DNA of 64,000 nucleotides from Lampris incognitus (Eukaryota > Chordata > Actinopteri > Lampriformes > Lampridae), in assembly GCF_029633865.1 (NCBI RefSeq), contig NC_079212.1:101606433-101670432 (forward strand), in the 5' to 3' direction. Below are positions 26,671-38,381 of this stretch, in pieces. Below the pieces are notes generated by a model, which searched no databases, was not told the DNA's origin, and worked only from the letters and a program-made list of their open reading frames with translations. Numbering within the stretch: the stretch's first letter is position 1; each line of letters starts with the position of its first letter. The translations under genes were made by a program, and so were the position numbers.

Positions 26671-28307
26671 CAGTGCATCCGGAAAGTATTCACACCCCTT
26701 CACTTTCCCCACATTTTGTTATGTTACAGCCTTATTCCAAAATGGATTAAATTCCTTTTTTTCTCATCAATCTACATACAATACCCGAATAATGACAAAG
26801 CAAAAAAGGTTTTGGAGACATTTTTGCAAATTTATTAAAAATAAAAAACTAAAATATTGCATGTACATAAGTATTCACACCCTTTACTCAGTACATGGTT
26901 GAGGCACCTTTGGCAGTGATTACAGCCTCAAGTCTTTTTGGGTATGAACCTACAAGCTTGGCACACCTATATTTGGGGCATTTCTCCCATTCATATCTGC
27001 TGATCCTCTCGAGCTCTGTAAGGTTAGATGGGGAGCGTCGCTGCACAGCTATTTTCAGGTCGTTCCAGAGATATTCAATGGAGTTCAAGTCTGGGCTCTG
27101 GCTGGGCCACTCAAGGACATTCACAGACTTGTCCTGAAGCCACTCCTTTGTTGTCTTGGCTGTGTGCTTAGGGTCGTTGTCGTGTTGAAAGGTAAACCTT
27201 CGCCCCAGTCTGAGGTGCTGAGCACTCTGGAGTAGGTTTTCATCAAGGATCTCTCTGTACTTTGCTCCATTCATCTTTCCCTCGATCCTGACTAGTCTCC
27301 CAGTTCCTGCCGCTGAAGAACATCCTCACAGCATGATGCTGCCACCACCATGCTTCACTGTAGGGATGGTATTACCAAGGTGATGAGAGGTGCCTGGTTT
27401 CCTCCAGACGTGACGTTTGGCATTCCGGCCAAAGAGTTCAATCTTGGTTTCATCAGACCAGAGAATCTTGTTTGTCATGGTCTGAGAGTCCTTTAGGTGC
27501 TTTCTGGCAAACTCCAAGCGGGCTGTCATGTGCCTTTTACTGAGCAGAGGCTTCCGTCTGGCCACTCTACCATAAAGGCCTGATTGGTGGAGTGCTGCAG
27601 AGATGGTTGTCCTTCTGGAAGATTGTCCCATCTCCACAGAGGATCGCTGGAGCTCTGTCAGAGTGACCATCGGGTTCTTGGTCACCTCCCTGACCAAGGC
27701 CCTTCTCCCCCGATTGGTCAGTTTTGCTGGGCGGCCAGCTCTAGGAAGAGTCCTGATGGTTCCAAACTTCTTCCATTTACGAATGATGGAGACCACTGTT
27801 CTCTTCGGGACCTTTAAATCTGTAGACATTTTTTTGTACCCTTCCCCAGATCTGTGCCTCGATACAATCCTGTCTCAGAGGTCCACAGACAATTCTTTTG
27901 ACTTCATGGCTTGGTTTCTGCTCTGACATGCACTGTCAACAGTGGGACCTTATATAGACAGGTGTGTGCCTTTCCAAATCATGTCCAATCAATTGAATTT
28001 ACTAGAGGTGGACTCCAATCCAGATGTAGAAACATCTCAAGGATGGTCAGTGGAAACAGGATGAACCTGAGCTCAATTTTGAGTGCCATAGCAAAGGGTG
28101 TGAATACTTATGTTCATGCAATATTTCAGTTTTTTATTTTTAATAAATTTGCAAAAATTTCAACAAAACCTTTTTCACTTTGTCATTATGGGGTATTGTG
28201 TGTAGATTGATGAGAACAAAAACGAATTTAATCCATTTTGGAATAAGGCTGTAGCATAACCAAATGTGGGGAAAGTGAAGGGGTGTGAATACTTTCCGGA
28301 TGCACTG
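26671..28307 (-). mobile_element. Tc1-like DNA transposon, copy 1 (1637 bp)
   Basis: Bounded by TA dinucleotides (26669-26670 and 28308-28309), with matching ends CAGTGCATCCGGAAAGTATT and its reverse complement. The inverted similarity extends about 200 bp inward. The interior holds a transposase on the minus strand. Same family as copy 2 at 54530-56739. Confidence 0.96.
26888..27907 (-). pseudogene. Tc1 transposase, copy 1
   Basis: About 340 codons from the ATG at 27907 to the stop at 26888. An N-terminal paired-type DNA-binding region includes SIIRKWKKFG and the GRPAKL hook. The DD34E catalytic domain has [22 protein letters not shown] and [14 protein letters not shown]. The frame is broken by two nonsense codons only: TGA at codon 11 (27877-27875) and a TGA replacing Trp after GGGSIML (27328-27326). 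All three catalytic acidic residues remain. It cuts and pastes the element at TA sites when intact; this copy cannot. Confidence 0.93.
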
Positions 28308-28309
28308 TA

Positions 28310-29455
28310 AATATAATTTTTGGTCCTAATTCCATTTCCACCCATTGTAGCAACCCATAGACAGAAGGGAAAAGACAGTTATTTTCCACGGTTTTCCTCC
28401 CTATGTTTGTGTGTACAAAAAGCAAAATATTCAAAGTAGAATAAATTAATTACTTTTAAACTCTATTGTTCAGTGGCATTGGCTGGTCATCACACACACC
28501 TGTTTCCATAGAGGTCCCTAGAAAGACTTCCTCAAAACTTTCCCTGTCTGACTCAGTTTCAACTGTTTGTTAAAAATGCTAAAACAGACATCATTTGGAC
28601 TGTCTGACATGAGCATCAAATATTGTTGTATTCATTAAATTCATGATCAATAGTCCAAACTTGACATAGGCAAATACATATGTGCAGTATGATGCAACAT
28701 ACTTGCCATTCATTCTATTTCTTGTAATTCAACAGTAAACAACTTGAATAAATTAGTCGAACCTGATGAATGATGTATATTGTGCTCTAATTTACTTCAC
28801 AGTCACACAATAAAATTCAATAATGCACCTCTAATTGGATCTGTGCTGCTCTCTGTTCCCTCCTCCTCCAACCCTTTCATGTTCAGAGCCAAGTTCATCT
28901 GTTTGTTTAGATTGTAGACTTAAGTATTTAACAAATCATTTTTATTGCTGGGCTGGCTATCAAATATTACATGCCTTAGAGGCTTTAATGCGAAAAAGAA
29001 TTGATGAATAGCCTGGAAGAAAATTATCAAATTTACATGTTTATTTTACCCGTTTACAGTCGAAGTTGATGACCGTTTTTAAACACTTTGGGGAGATTTA
29101 CTGTGAACTTCTCTAAATGTTTGTACGCTGAATCTGACTTGGAAATGGTCAAACCTGCAGTGGGACCCAAAGGTTAACACAAACGTGTTCTTTAGCTAGT
29201 TCACAGCAAATAGCATATAAGCATGACAAAGCATCTGCTCCCTGCTCACTCCTGTTTGATGTTTCTGCTTCTTCATCACTGTCCTCATCATCACCTGCAG
29301 ACTGCTTAAATAAATCAATTTTCTTAGCACAGTAACACGGCGTCAGCCAGCAAAGCCTTTTTCTTTTCTTTTTTTTTTCTTTTTTGGCACACCTTCTCTG
29401 CACCGTCAGCCACAGCCCGCAGGATTTCTCTTTCTGTCCATGTTTCAGCAACGAA
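28310..29455. other. No recognisable feature
   Basis: About 1.1 kb of AT-rich DNA with no family I recognise. A T-rich stretch lies at about 29355-29385. Confidence 0.5.
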
Positions 29456-29462
29456 TGCTGGA

Positions 29463-29770
29463 TACCCCCCCCACCCATTTTGTTTTTCCCCAGTCATACC
29501 CGGCCAATTGCACCACTCTTCTGAGCCATCATGGTCGTTGCTCCAACACCTGTGCCGATCCGGGGAGGGCTGCAGACTACCACATGCCTCCTCCGATACA
29601 TGTGGAGTCACCAGCCTCTTCTTTTCACCTGACAGTGAGGAGTTTTGCCAGGGGGACGTAGCGTGTGGGAGTATCAAGCTATTCCCCCCAGTTCCCCCTC
29701 TCCCTTGAACAGCAGCCCCGACTGTTGAGAGGAGGCGCTAGTGCAGTGACCAGGACATATACCCACAGCC
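29463..29770 (-). mobile_element. SINE-A copy 3
   Basis: Minus-strand copy lacking the tRNA-like head, matching the body from the GGTATATGTCCTGGTCACTG block to the distal GGGGAAAAAC end. Several substitutions from copy 1 indicate an older insertion. Confidence 0.85.
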
Positions 29771-31649
29771 AGCTAACTGCCCGAGTGCTAGATACTTTCA
29801 GTTGTGATGGCAACTGCTACCTGCTATTACGGATTGCATCAGCTGTGTTGCTGCAGCTAAAATGATCTATTGACGGGGATTTAGCACAAAATTCTGGGCC
29901 CTATACATGAGCAGTCTCTGTGGGCCCCTTTCCTCTTTTGTGTCTCACGCATCACTTTTTTGAGATCAAGCATACTGTATCTTATTTACAATCACAACAC
30001 ATTAATCTATTTTAACCTAACCTTAACCTAACCTTAACTATCTTGCAGTGATTGAAAAAAATGTATAATATCACTTCAAACTTTGATGCATCTTAGGGTA
30101 CTGATGCTGACATTTTGACATGCTGACATCTGCTGACATCCCTCATTTTGCCTTCTCTCCCTTTCCTTTCCTTTTTTTTTCTTTTCTTTTCTGGAACCAA
30201 GATTTTGCTTTCTTTGGGAAAGACATGACTCTGTGCTTGTGCTTGTATCAGCAGTCACTCGCAGCAGGCCTAGATGAGCTGGATTGAGAGATGCTCGTGA
30301 GGGTCAGACTACACCATTTTGCACCTTTTGTAAGGGGTGGGAGGGGCCTCAGAGAAGGGTGAGAGAGCCGCCACTATTTTCTTTAAGTCCCTCAACCGAT
30401 GTATTGAGCCAATTTTAACTGAAGTTATGACAATAATTAGTTAGAAATAAGAATTTACAAACAAGAATTTACAAACCAAAACAAACTTTTAATTCCAGGC
30501 TTCCTGAAGCCCCACCCCCCTTTCTGGGCCCTGGTAGGTTCTCCCCACCACTACGACGCTGCTGCCTATTGAATACCAGGGTTGGGAAAAAGAGATTGGC
30601 CCACCGGGAAAATTCCCAAAATTCATGATGGCCAGTCCGCACCTGACTGTCACCAGTAAGTGTGCCTAATTTCAGAACTTTTTACCATACGGTTCTAGGG
30701 GCTGCCATAAACACCAAGAAGAAGATGAAGAAAAAGATGAGGGAGAATAATAAGAAAAGGTAGAAGTGCCTATGCAGCTTTGCTGCTTTGCCAGCAATTC
30801 TGTAGGATCGGGGAAAAGGTCAGTAAATTAGGAAGACCTTTTAAAATGGCCTAAGCATGTATAGGCCTTGAAATGGTTGCACTCCATGCCCCAAAGCTCA
30901 TTCCACAATGCTGGTCTTTGGCTTTTAAATTCAAATAAGTTAAATAAATTAGAAGAAGAATAAGTTAAATTCAAAGTCCAATTATTTTATATTTAACGAT
31001 CTATCTTAACTGAACTGACAACCTTTGCAGCTTCGGCCAAGATGCAGTAATGATACAGATGAAGACAGATAAATAAACAACATTTTAGCTTGACTTAATG
31101 AGCCCGACTAAGTAATAATTTTTAAAGGCTTTTAAGCTGTCAGAAATCATGAGTACTGTGTTTAACAGATTTAATAGATGAATTACCAGGTGTTTGTAGT
31201 TGACTCTCATGACCATATGCTAAGCAATAATTTTTCAAAGACTTAAAAGCTGTAAGAAATAATTAATATCTTGTGCATTTGATAGATTACAATGACACAA
31301 CAATTGTATTAACTTGCCAGTTACATCTGAATAGATTCTTAACAGTCCCTAACAAACAACATGCTCTGAATATTTGGCAAATCAAAAAACACTAAAACTT
31401 TGGACATTGTGAAATATCCACGATGGGGACTAAAATGTGAAATTTCTTATGGATTTCATAAAATAAAACTTGTTGCTTTGCGTCTAACCTCAGTTTATGG
31501 TTAAACAAAACAATTGTGTTTCATTTAAATTTTAGTGGTGTATTTGTCACGATCCCAACCCCGTGAGCCCTGGCTTTACGGCTTTCCATGGGAGGAGTAG
31601 CACACCCAGGGCTTAATTTGTGCTGGATCCTTCTAGAACAGGAACTGGG
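29771..31649. other. No recognisable gene
   Basis: About 1.9 kb without a recognisable element. Near 30010 a few CCTAACCTTAA units occur but do not form a telomeric array. T-rich runs lie at about 30170-30190. Confidence 0.5.
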
Positions 31650-32400
31650 ACCTCCGACCGGCACCTCTCTGATTGGATCCAAAACCCTCTTTATCACTAT
31701 CGATATCTGTAAATAATTTTTTTTGTAATATTTAATGTTATCTGTTCTGTCATACCTCCCGCGTTTCCTCCCACAGTCCAATGACATGTAGATCAGATGA
31801 ATCGGCCATACTAAATTGTCCATAGGGTGAATGTGTCAGCCCTGTGATGGCCTGGCGGCCTGTCCAGGGTGTCTCCCCGCCTGCCGCCCAGTGACTGCTG
31901 GGATAGGCTCCAGCATCCCCGTGACCCTGAGAGCAGGATAAGCGGTTTGGATAATGGATGGATTGATGTTTTGTCATTCTTTTATTTCACTTTGAGGTTA
32001 CTCGTAAATCACTTGTTTGCCTATTTTGGATGCATTTTAAATCTGATTTAAAAAGAGAGAGAGACATCAGGTCACTCAGTGACGCCTGAAGCATGTGAGC
32101 TTTGTGCCCGTCAAGTGAGCTAATGTTACTGGGACTTGAATTAGGATTCACCCAGCAACAAGGAGGAAACGGGTAAAATGTCAAAAAGATAACCACATTT
32201 TTTGAACATCTTCAAACCAGTAGGTCAGTCAGTCCTTGAGCAGGCCAATTTGGCCAAAGTTGTTTCGGCGGATCAACAGGGTGGCGATAATGGCGCTGTC
32301 GATAGTACCGAAACTGAGCGAAGGAGATTGATAGACAGACAGACAAACAGACAGAACAGGTCACTTAGTTCATTTTTTTTACCCTGCTTCTTTTTCGTAT
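31650..32400 (+). repeat. Unclassified repeat X, copy 2, carrying a SINE
   Basis: Matches 26320-26660 on both sides of an inserted SINE (31756-31972). It also carries about 230 bp (about 32090-32325) that copy 1 lacks, before the shared GACA-rich tail. The extra part starts with ATGTCAAAAAG but has an early stop, so no protein is supported. Confidence 0.6.
31756..31972 (+). mobile_element. tRNA-SINE 3' half inserted in repeat X
   Basis: 5'-truncated SINE with TTTCCTCCCACAGTCCAATG, ACATGTAGATC, then GGCGGCCTGTCCAGGGTGTC, CTGCTGGGATAGGCTCCAGC and a GGATAATGGATGGATTG tail. A short TGTCAT flanks both ends. Copy 1 of repeat X has the uninterrupted site, which confirms the insertion. Confidence 0.85.
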
Positions 32401-32965
32401 TCGTAAATAAAACTTTGATTTGTTGATGATTCTTGTGTTGTGGGACGATATTATTTGTTGAATGTTAGGCATGCAGCTGTAACTAATTTTGATGGTGTTC
32501 CGATTGAATATCTTCCTCAGTTGATGGTCCAGGGTAAAGCACTTATCCAAAAGTTAAAAAAACTACTTACCAATGTTTGTGGCCACGGTATTGTAGGGTG
32601 GGATGTACCCAGTGATGTTTCGTTGTTGATTTTCTGGCCATCAGTATTTAATGGTGGGTTGTATTTGAGCTTAAAACCAACAACCAATAGTTCCTAGTTT
32701 GAGTATTTTCAGCCTCTCAGTCTTTCTGTAACTTCTGTTTTGCATTGAGAGTGGTCAGTTTCCATTGTACTTAGTTTGTGAATTCTTCAGTTAAGCATTT
32801 TCAATTACCATCTCCTGTGTTTCGGAGTCTGCATCTGGGTCCTTCCACCTTCATGTCAGTATTACATATTTGGCAAAATTGTCTGGTTTATCAGTAGTTT
32901 GTGCTTCATTTCAAATGACAGACTTATATTCAAATCGAGCTAACTTGGTCATAATTTACAGTAAT
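32401..32965. other. No recognisable feature
   Basis: About 560 bp. A frame of 85 codons at 32440-32697 matches no family I know and has no supporting context. Confidence 0.45.
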
Positions 32966-33380
32966 TTAGCGCGTGGGGGCATCACCGGATCGAATCTCTG
33001 TTACGTCCGGCTTGGTCGGGCGTCTCTACAGACACAATTGGCCGTGTCAACGAGTGGGAAGCCGGATGTGGGTGTGTGTCCTGGTCGCTGCACTGGCACC
33101 GACTCACCTCGGTCAGGTTGCCTGTTTGGGGGGGGCGGGGACTGGGGGGAATAGTGTGATCATCCCACGCACTAACGTCCCCCTGGCGAAACTCCTCACT
33201 GTCAGGTGAAAAGAAGTGTCTAGTGACTCCACAAGTATCAGAGGAGGCATGTGGTAGTCTGAAGCCCTCCCAGATCGGCAGAGGGGGTGAAGCAGCAGCT
33301 GGGACAGCTCGGAAGAGAAGGGTAATTGGGCTGATACAATTAGGGAGGAAAGGGGGGGGAATCCAAGAAAAAAAAATAGC
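32966..33380 (+). mobile_element. SINE-A copy 4
   Basis: Plus-strand copy with a decayed B box (GGATCGAATCTC) and the full body, ending in GGGAGGAAAGGGGGGG and A-rich sequence. The A box is missing. Confidence 0.88.
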
Positions 33381-33389
33381 ACATGGAGT

Positions 33390-33560
33390 CCATCACTGTA
33401 AAGAATTTCACTGTAAACTAACAGTAAAATACTGGCAGCAGAGACACTAGGATCTTACTGTTATTTAGCAACGTATCTACTGTAATTTATTTTAAAAGTA
33501 TATTAACATATGTTGGATTACTTCAGGATAACTGGGTTTTACAGTAATTTTTCCTATAAA
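33390..33560. repeat. Acetyl-like ACTGTAA-rich repeat, unclassified
   Basis: Repeated CACTGTAA, CAGTAAAATACTGGCAGC and TTACTGTTATTT motifs on both strands resemble non-coding DNA transposon sequence common in fish. I cannot define its ends. Family unknown. (The word acetyl in the label carries no meaning; read it as an ACTGTAA-rich repeat.). Confidence 0.3.
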
Positions 33561-33734
33561 TACCCACAAATTCTTAAAAGTAAACAAGAGAATACACATT
33601 CAATGAAATATTGAAGGTTTATTTCAAGTCCTCAATTATTTGTAGAGCTGACTTTGTAAGACTGATAATATTTGGAACATTTGTATTAAAAAAAACTGAC
33701 ATGGTACCTCATTTCGGTGAGGATTGCCTTAAAC

Positions 33735-33830
33735 TTGTAGTCTGAAGAGGTCACTTAGATGAGTGATGAAACGTTTCTGTCAACAAACGTTGGGTCCAGA
33801 TGAACTGATTCAGCCTTCTTTGATACGGCA
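33735..33830 (+). mobile_element. Penelope-like 3' terminus fragment
   Basis: Contains GTCACTTAGATGAGTGATGA, AACGTTTCTG and CCAGATGAACTGATTCAGCC, the same terminal sequence as at about 23640-23725. Nothing coding remains upstream. Confidence 0.7.
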
Positions 33831-34640
33831 TTACCATATTTGGAAAAAACTGTCTCTAATAAAATAATTAATGACAGGCTTTACTAAACCCAAGAGCACA
33901 ATCCTAGACGCTGAATTTAAATAGCATCAAGAACAGCGTAACGCTGAAATGAAATAGCATCAAGAACAGTGTCACAGATCTGCATCACAGTCTGGCTTGG
34001 AAACAAGTCTTTTGCACTTGTAAATGTGAACTGCATGACAGTGAAAGGGAGAAAGAAGAGAGGGAGAAAGAGAGCCAACAGTGAGAGAGGACTTGAGTGC
34101 AGCATTTGGCTGGTATCCTCACTTCGATCACTGATGACGAGTGCCTGTAAAGCAAGCAAGCAAACAAACAAACAAACAAACAAACAAACAAACAAACAAA
34201 CAAACAATCTACAAAAAAGAGCAACACAATGTCACTGGTAAAATATGAAACAGACGAATGGAGAAAGAGAAAGGTAAACATGCATGAGGGGAGAGAAAGG
34301 GGCCAGAGCAATAAAATGTGTTCAAGGGAGAGACAGAAAATTGTTATAGACAGGACAAAAAGTACAAATAAGAGAGAACAGTAATGCTGCCTTCACATGG
34401 AATCTGGTAAACGGCAAACCGAAGTCATTACTGTGGATGAGAGCAGGATGGTAAAATCAGATGACACTGGCAAATTATGCTGACAACGGCAACGGCAGAT
34501 AGCACTGCTCTCCAAAGTTAACATATTTTAACTTTTTGTCTTTCTCCGTAATGGATTTTACAACCAGATGTTACGTCGCACATTATAAAACAGAGAAGAT
34601 GGCAGAATAATTGTATAGGTATTTTGTGATCTATGGCTGA
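33831..34640. other. No gene; (CAAA)n microsatellite inside
   Basis: About 0.8 kb of anonymous DNA. A CAAA tetranucleotide tract of about 50 bp lies at 34155-34206. A 25-bp near-repeat (AAATAGCATCAAGAACAG-type) occurs twice at about 33920 and 33952. Confidence 0.55.
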
Positions 34641-34649
34641 GATTATGTG

Positions 34650-37060
34650 AAGGCTATATAATTAAATACAGGAGAGTGAGAATGGAAGCCATGGGTACAT
34701 TTAGAAATGAATTAATTGAACAAAACTGGAAAAAAGCATATGAGGAAAATGACATTAACAAAGCCTATAATACATTTCTCAGTATATTTGTAACACTATA
34801 CGCCAAAAACTGCCTAATAAAACAATTCAACAGGAAGCAAAACTATAAGGATAGACCATGGATTACAAAGGGACTGCAAAATGCCTGTAAAAAAATAACA
34901 CTCTTTATAGACAGTTCATAAAATGTAGAACAGTAGAGGCAGAAAATAAATACAAAAGATATAAAAATAAGTTAATTAATATTATGAGAATATGCAAGAA
35001 GGGATATTATAACAAAATATTAGAGGAAAACAAAAACAATATCAAGGGCACATAGAGAGCATTAAATAGCATTATCAGAAATGGATCGACAAACACAAGT
35101 TACCCTCAGTATTTACTGGAAAATGATAAAACTCTAAATAATGTGAATGATGTGGTAACTGGGTTTAACACATTTTTGTAAGTGTGGCACCAAAACTGGC
35201 AGAAGAAATCAATGACCCACAGCCAAAAGAGGTGGGGGCTATTGAGAATTATGGAGATAGAATTCAAAGCTCAATCTTTCTGAGAGTTGCAGAAGGAAAG
35301 GAAATAATTGATATTGTTAACAAGGGTAAGAACCAAACATCCACTGACTGGAATGGAATTGATATGACTTTAGTTAAGAAATTAATTGATGGTATTGTAA
35401 ACCCACTGACTTACATCTGCAACTTGTCTTTCAACATGGGTATATTTCCATGTAATATGAAAATTGCTAAAGATATCCCACTATATAAAGCTGGAGATAG
35501 ACACCACTTTACCAATTACAGGCATGTGTCCTTACTTTCCCAGTTCTCTTAAGATTTTGGAAAAAACTCTGTATTGCAAGGTTTGATCATTTTATTGAGA
35601 ACCATAACATTGTCAGACAGTCAGTATGGGTTCTGATCAAACAGATAGACATCTATGGCATTAATTGAGCTAATAGAAGAAATAACTAGTTCTATTGATA
35701 GCAAGAACTATGCAATGGGAGTATTTATAGATTTTTTTTAAAAATCGTTTGATACAATTGGCCGTGAAATATTACTTAATAAAATTGAAAGTTATGGTAT
35801 CAGAGGGGTGGGGCTAAATTGGCTGAAAAGTTATATGAGAAACAGACAATTTGTGCAGATAGGTGACCACAAATCAACATGCATGGACATTACTTGTGGA
35901 GTCCCACAGGGGTCAGTATTAGGCCCTAAATTATTTGTTCTGTATATCAACGAGATATGTAAGGTATCAAGTCTATTGAAACTCATTTTATTTGCGGATG
36001 ACACAACTATTTTTTGTTGCGGGGAGAATTTACGGGAGCTTTTGGAGTTCGTCACAGCTAAAATGAAAAAGTTAAAAATGTAATTTGACAAAAACAAATT
36101 ATCATTAAATCTGAACAGAGCTAAATTTGTTATTTGGAAATCATAAAATAGACACACAAGTAGAAGTAATGATCAACAATATTGAAATTGAAAGACTATA
36201 TGAAAATACATTTCTGGGTGTGATACTTGAACATAAAATCTGCTAGAAACCTCATATACGTAAGATTTGTGAGAACAAAAATGGCAAGGAGCATTGGTGT
36301 TCTGGGAAAGGCAAGGCACATTCTGGATCATAAAGCATTTTACATTCTGCATTGTTCACTTGTATTGACATATTTGAATTACGGTGTAGAGGTATAGGGG
36401 AACACCTACAAAAGCAACATACTGTAGTGGTTATGGGGATACATAATTCCCCTTATTGAGCTAGTAGGAACGTTAGTTTACAGCTGCTGTTTTCTCGGTT
36501 CGGGTTTACAGTGATACACTTCCGCTGCGCGGGTTTCTTGTTGTTGTTGTAATGGTAGAAGGAATAAATGGTGCACGTTGTGTAGCCGAAAGAGAAAGTT
36601 GTCACGACTCCTGCTTGAGCTCCTCTACAATACAATCATTATATGTACTACAAAAAAGAGCAATAAGGATAGTAAACAATGTAGGATATAGGGAACACAC
36701 TAACAAACTGTTTTTAAATTCACGGGCTATAAAGTTCATGGACCTGGAAGAATTCAAAACTGCACAAACGTTGTACAAAGCAAGATATATTCTACTACCT
36801 GGCAACATACAACAATTGTTCTCAGATCGGGGGGGGGGGGTACAATTTAACAGGAAAATTGAAACACTATGTTCATATCACCCCCAAAAGTATGTGTATT
36901 TCAAATCATGGGGTAAGTTTGTGGAGTCGACTAGATGAAGAATTCAAGGAAAGCACAAGTTTAAATCAATTCAAAAACAGGTACAAAAACAAAACCAACA
37001 AAAAAAAAAACATTTTTAAGAGGTACATGGATGAGGAGGAGATTTTGCTCCTCTCATGAC
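34650..37060 (+). pseudogene. LINE-N copy 1, reverse transcriptase
   Basis: Jockey-superfamily-type LINE, plus strand, RT without the endonuclease. In order: the linker with DRPWITKGLQNACKK (about 34854), WNGIDMTLVKKLI (about 35350), FPCNMKIAKDIPLYKAGD, CGVPQGSVLGPKLF (35896), FADDTTIF (about 35990), then LGVILEHKIC and NTYKSN (36400). After a 207-bp insert it resumes with QSLYVLQKRAIRIVNN and ends near MDEEEILLLS. Many frameshifts and stops make it inactive. A sister copy (LINE-N copy 2) lies on the minus strand at about 46566-53200. Confidence 0.85.
36423..36629 (+). mobile_element. Solo-LTR-like insert in LINE-N (207 bp)
   Basis: Starts TGTAGTGG, ends CCTCTACA, and is flanked by ATAC on both sides (36419-36422 and 36630-36633). 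Removing it with one ATAC restores the LINE frame between Asn-Ile and Gln-Ser-Leu-Tyr. TG...CA ends, a 4-bp duplication and an AATAAA at about 36564 fit a solo LTR; a MITE is the alternative. The sequence differs from the LTRs of Gypsy-A, -B and -C. Confidence 0.6.
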
Positions 37061-38381
37061 CGTGACACCCATAGTGGATGCTGTTATTGTTGTTTCTTTG
37101 AAATCATTATTGTTTTCTTTCTTTTTTTGTTTTGGTTGTTTTGGTTGTTTTATTGCTTTTATTATTTTTATTGAGTCATTGTGAGCTAGTTAATGAGAAT
37201 GACATACTCTGATGTGTAAAAAACTAAGTATGTTATTTAGGTTTATTCATTGAGCATTAGAGGGGCCAGGAAATATAGTAACTTCCTCCTGCTCCTTTTC
37301 GAACATATAGTTTTTGCTGGATTCTCTATTACGAATTCTTGTTGAATTCTGGTTTTATTTTTATCATTTGTTGTGGGGTTTTTATGCTTGGTAATTTTTG
37401 TTTTATTTTGCATGTTCAAAATAGGCATTTGAATTTGAATGTGAAAAAAATTTAATTTACGGAATTACTGTATATAACTAAATAAAACAAACACTAAACA
37501 CGGTTTTACAATTTTTTTTTCCTGCAAACAATTCACCATGACCATGACAACCCTGAAGTTTTTTGTGTGTTTGTTTGTTTTTTAACCGTCCTGCCGTTCT
37601 GTCGCGCATTTTGTGATTTTTCCTGCTCCGTTTTGTCAACTGCCATTTACTGTCTCTTGGATTCAATAAGAGACAGTAAGGAGAGAGGGTGGTTAGTTGG
37701 TTGTTATAATTTTTTGGGGGGAGGGGGGTATCTCATAAGTGGGCTAAGTCAGTAGGTCGGTAGCATGAGGGGTATGTGTGTTCGGGTCTGCCGTGACCCA
37801 TTTCACGTTAAATTATATAATAACTACCATCTAGTTTTTTTTTTTGTTGGAACAAGGCATTATGATATCCTCCACAACAGCTATATAAACACTACAACTG
37901 ATTTTGACCATTTTAGCCAATTCTGAAGGTCTCTCTACAAAAAAATTGTATCATTTGGTGTTCGGGTCTGGGAAGATCCAGCAGTGCATTGAAATGTTGT
38001 GGGTAACTCTGGGTCAAATTTGGCTCAATCAAAATTCATCTTTGACTTTAGACACCCCATCCCCACCCCCTTCCTCCACGGGAACAATTATTTTCTCGCA
38101 GTATGCACTTGTACTCCCAATCCCTCTGGCACCCCTCCCCCCATGGGAACTCAACCTTTCTCACATAATATGGACACTGACACTGAAATTCAACTTGAAC
38201 CTGAACACACACCCCCTTCCTCCACGGGAACAATTATTTTCTCACAGTACAGTGTAGGCTCTGATCATCTTGTGGAGGGCATGGCATGAACAACATTGCA
38301 CAGATTGTCTCGCATAAACATCTATAAATATCTCTGCCAAGTTTATGTGAGTTTCATTCAGCAGTATCTGTCGATTTCACA
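37061..38381. other. LINE 3' flank and piggyBac 5' region, non-coding
   Basis: T-rich LINE-like trailing sequence gives way at about 37740 to the non-coding leader of the piggyBac element, which repeats TTCGGGTCTG (about 37781 and 37962). A 39-bp direct repeat containing CCTCCACGGGAACAATTATT occurs at 38065-38103 and 38211-38249 with one mismatch. I could not place the left terminal repeat. Confidence 0.5.

Noticed and set aside
30005..30040. CCTAACCTTAA units resembling telomeric repeats
   Set aside because: Only a few irregular units, not the vertebrate CCCTAA array.
32440..32697. 85-codon hypothetical protein
   Set aside because: No recognisable motif, no context, and similar-length frames are expected by chance.
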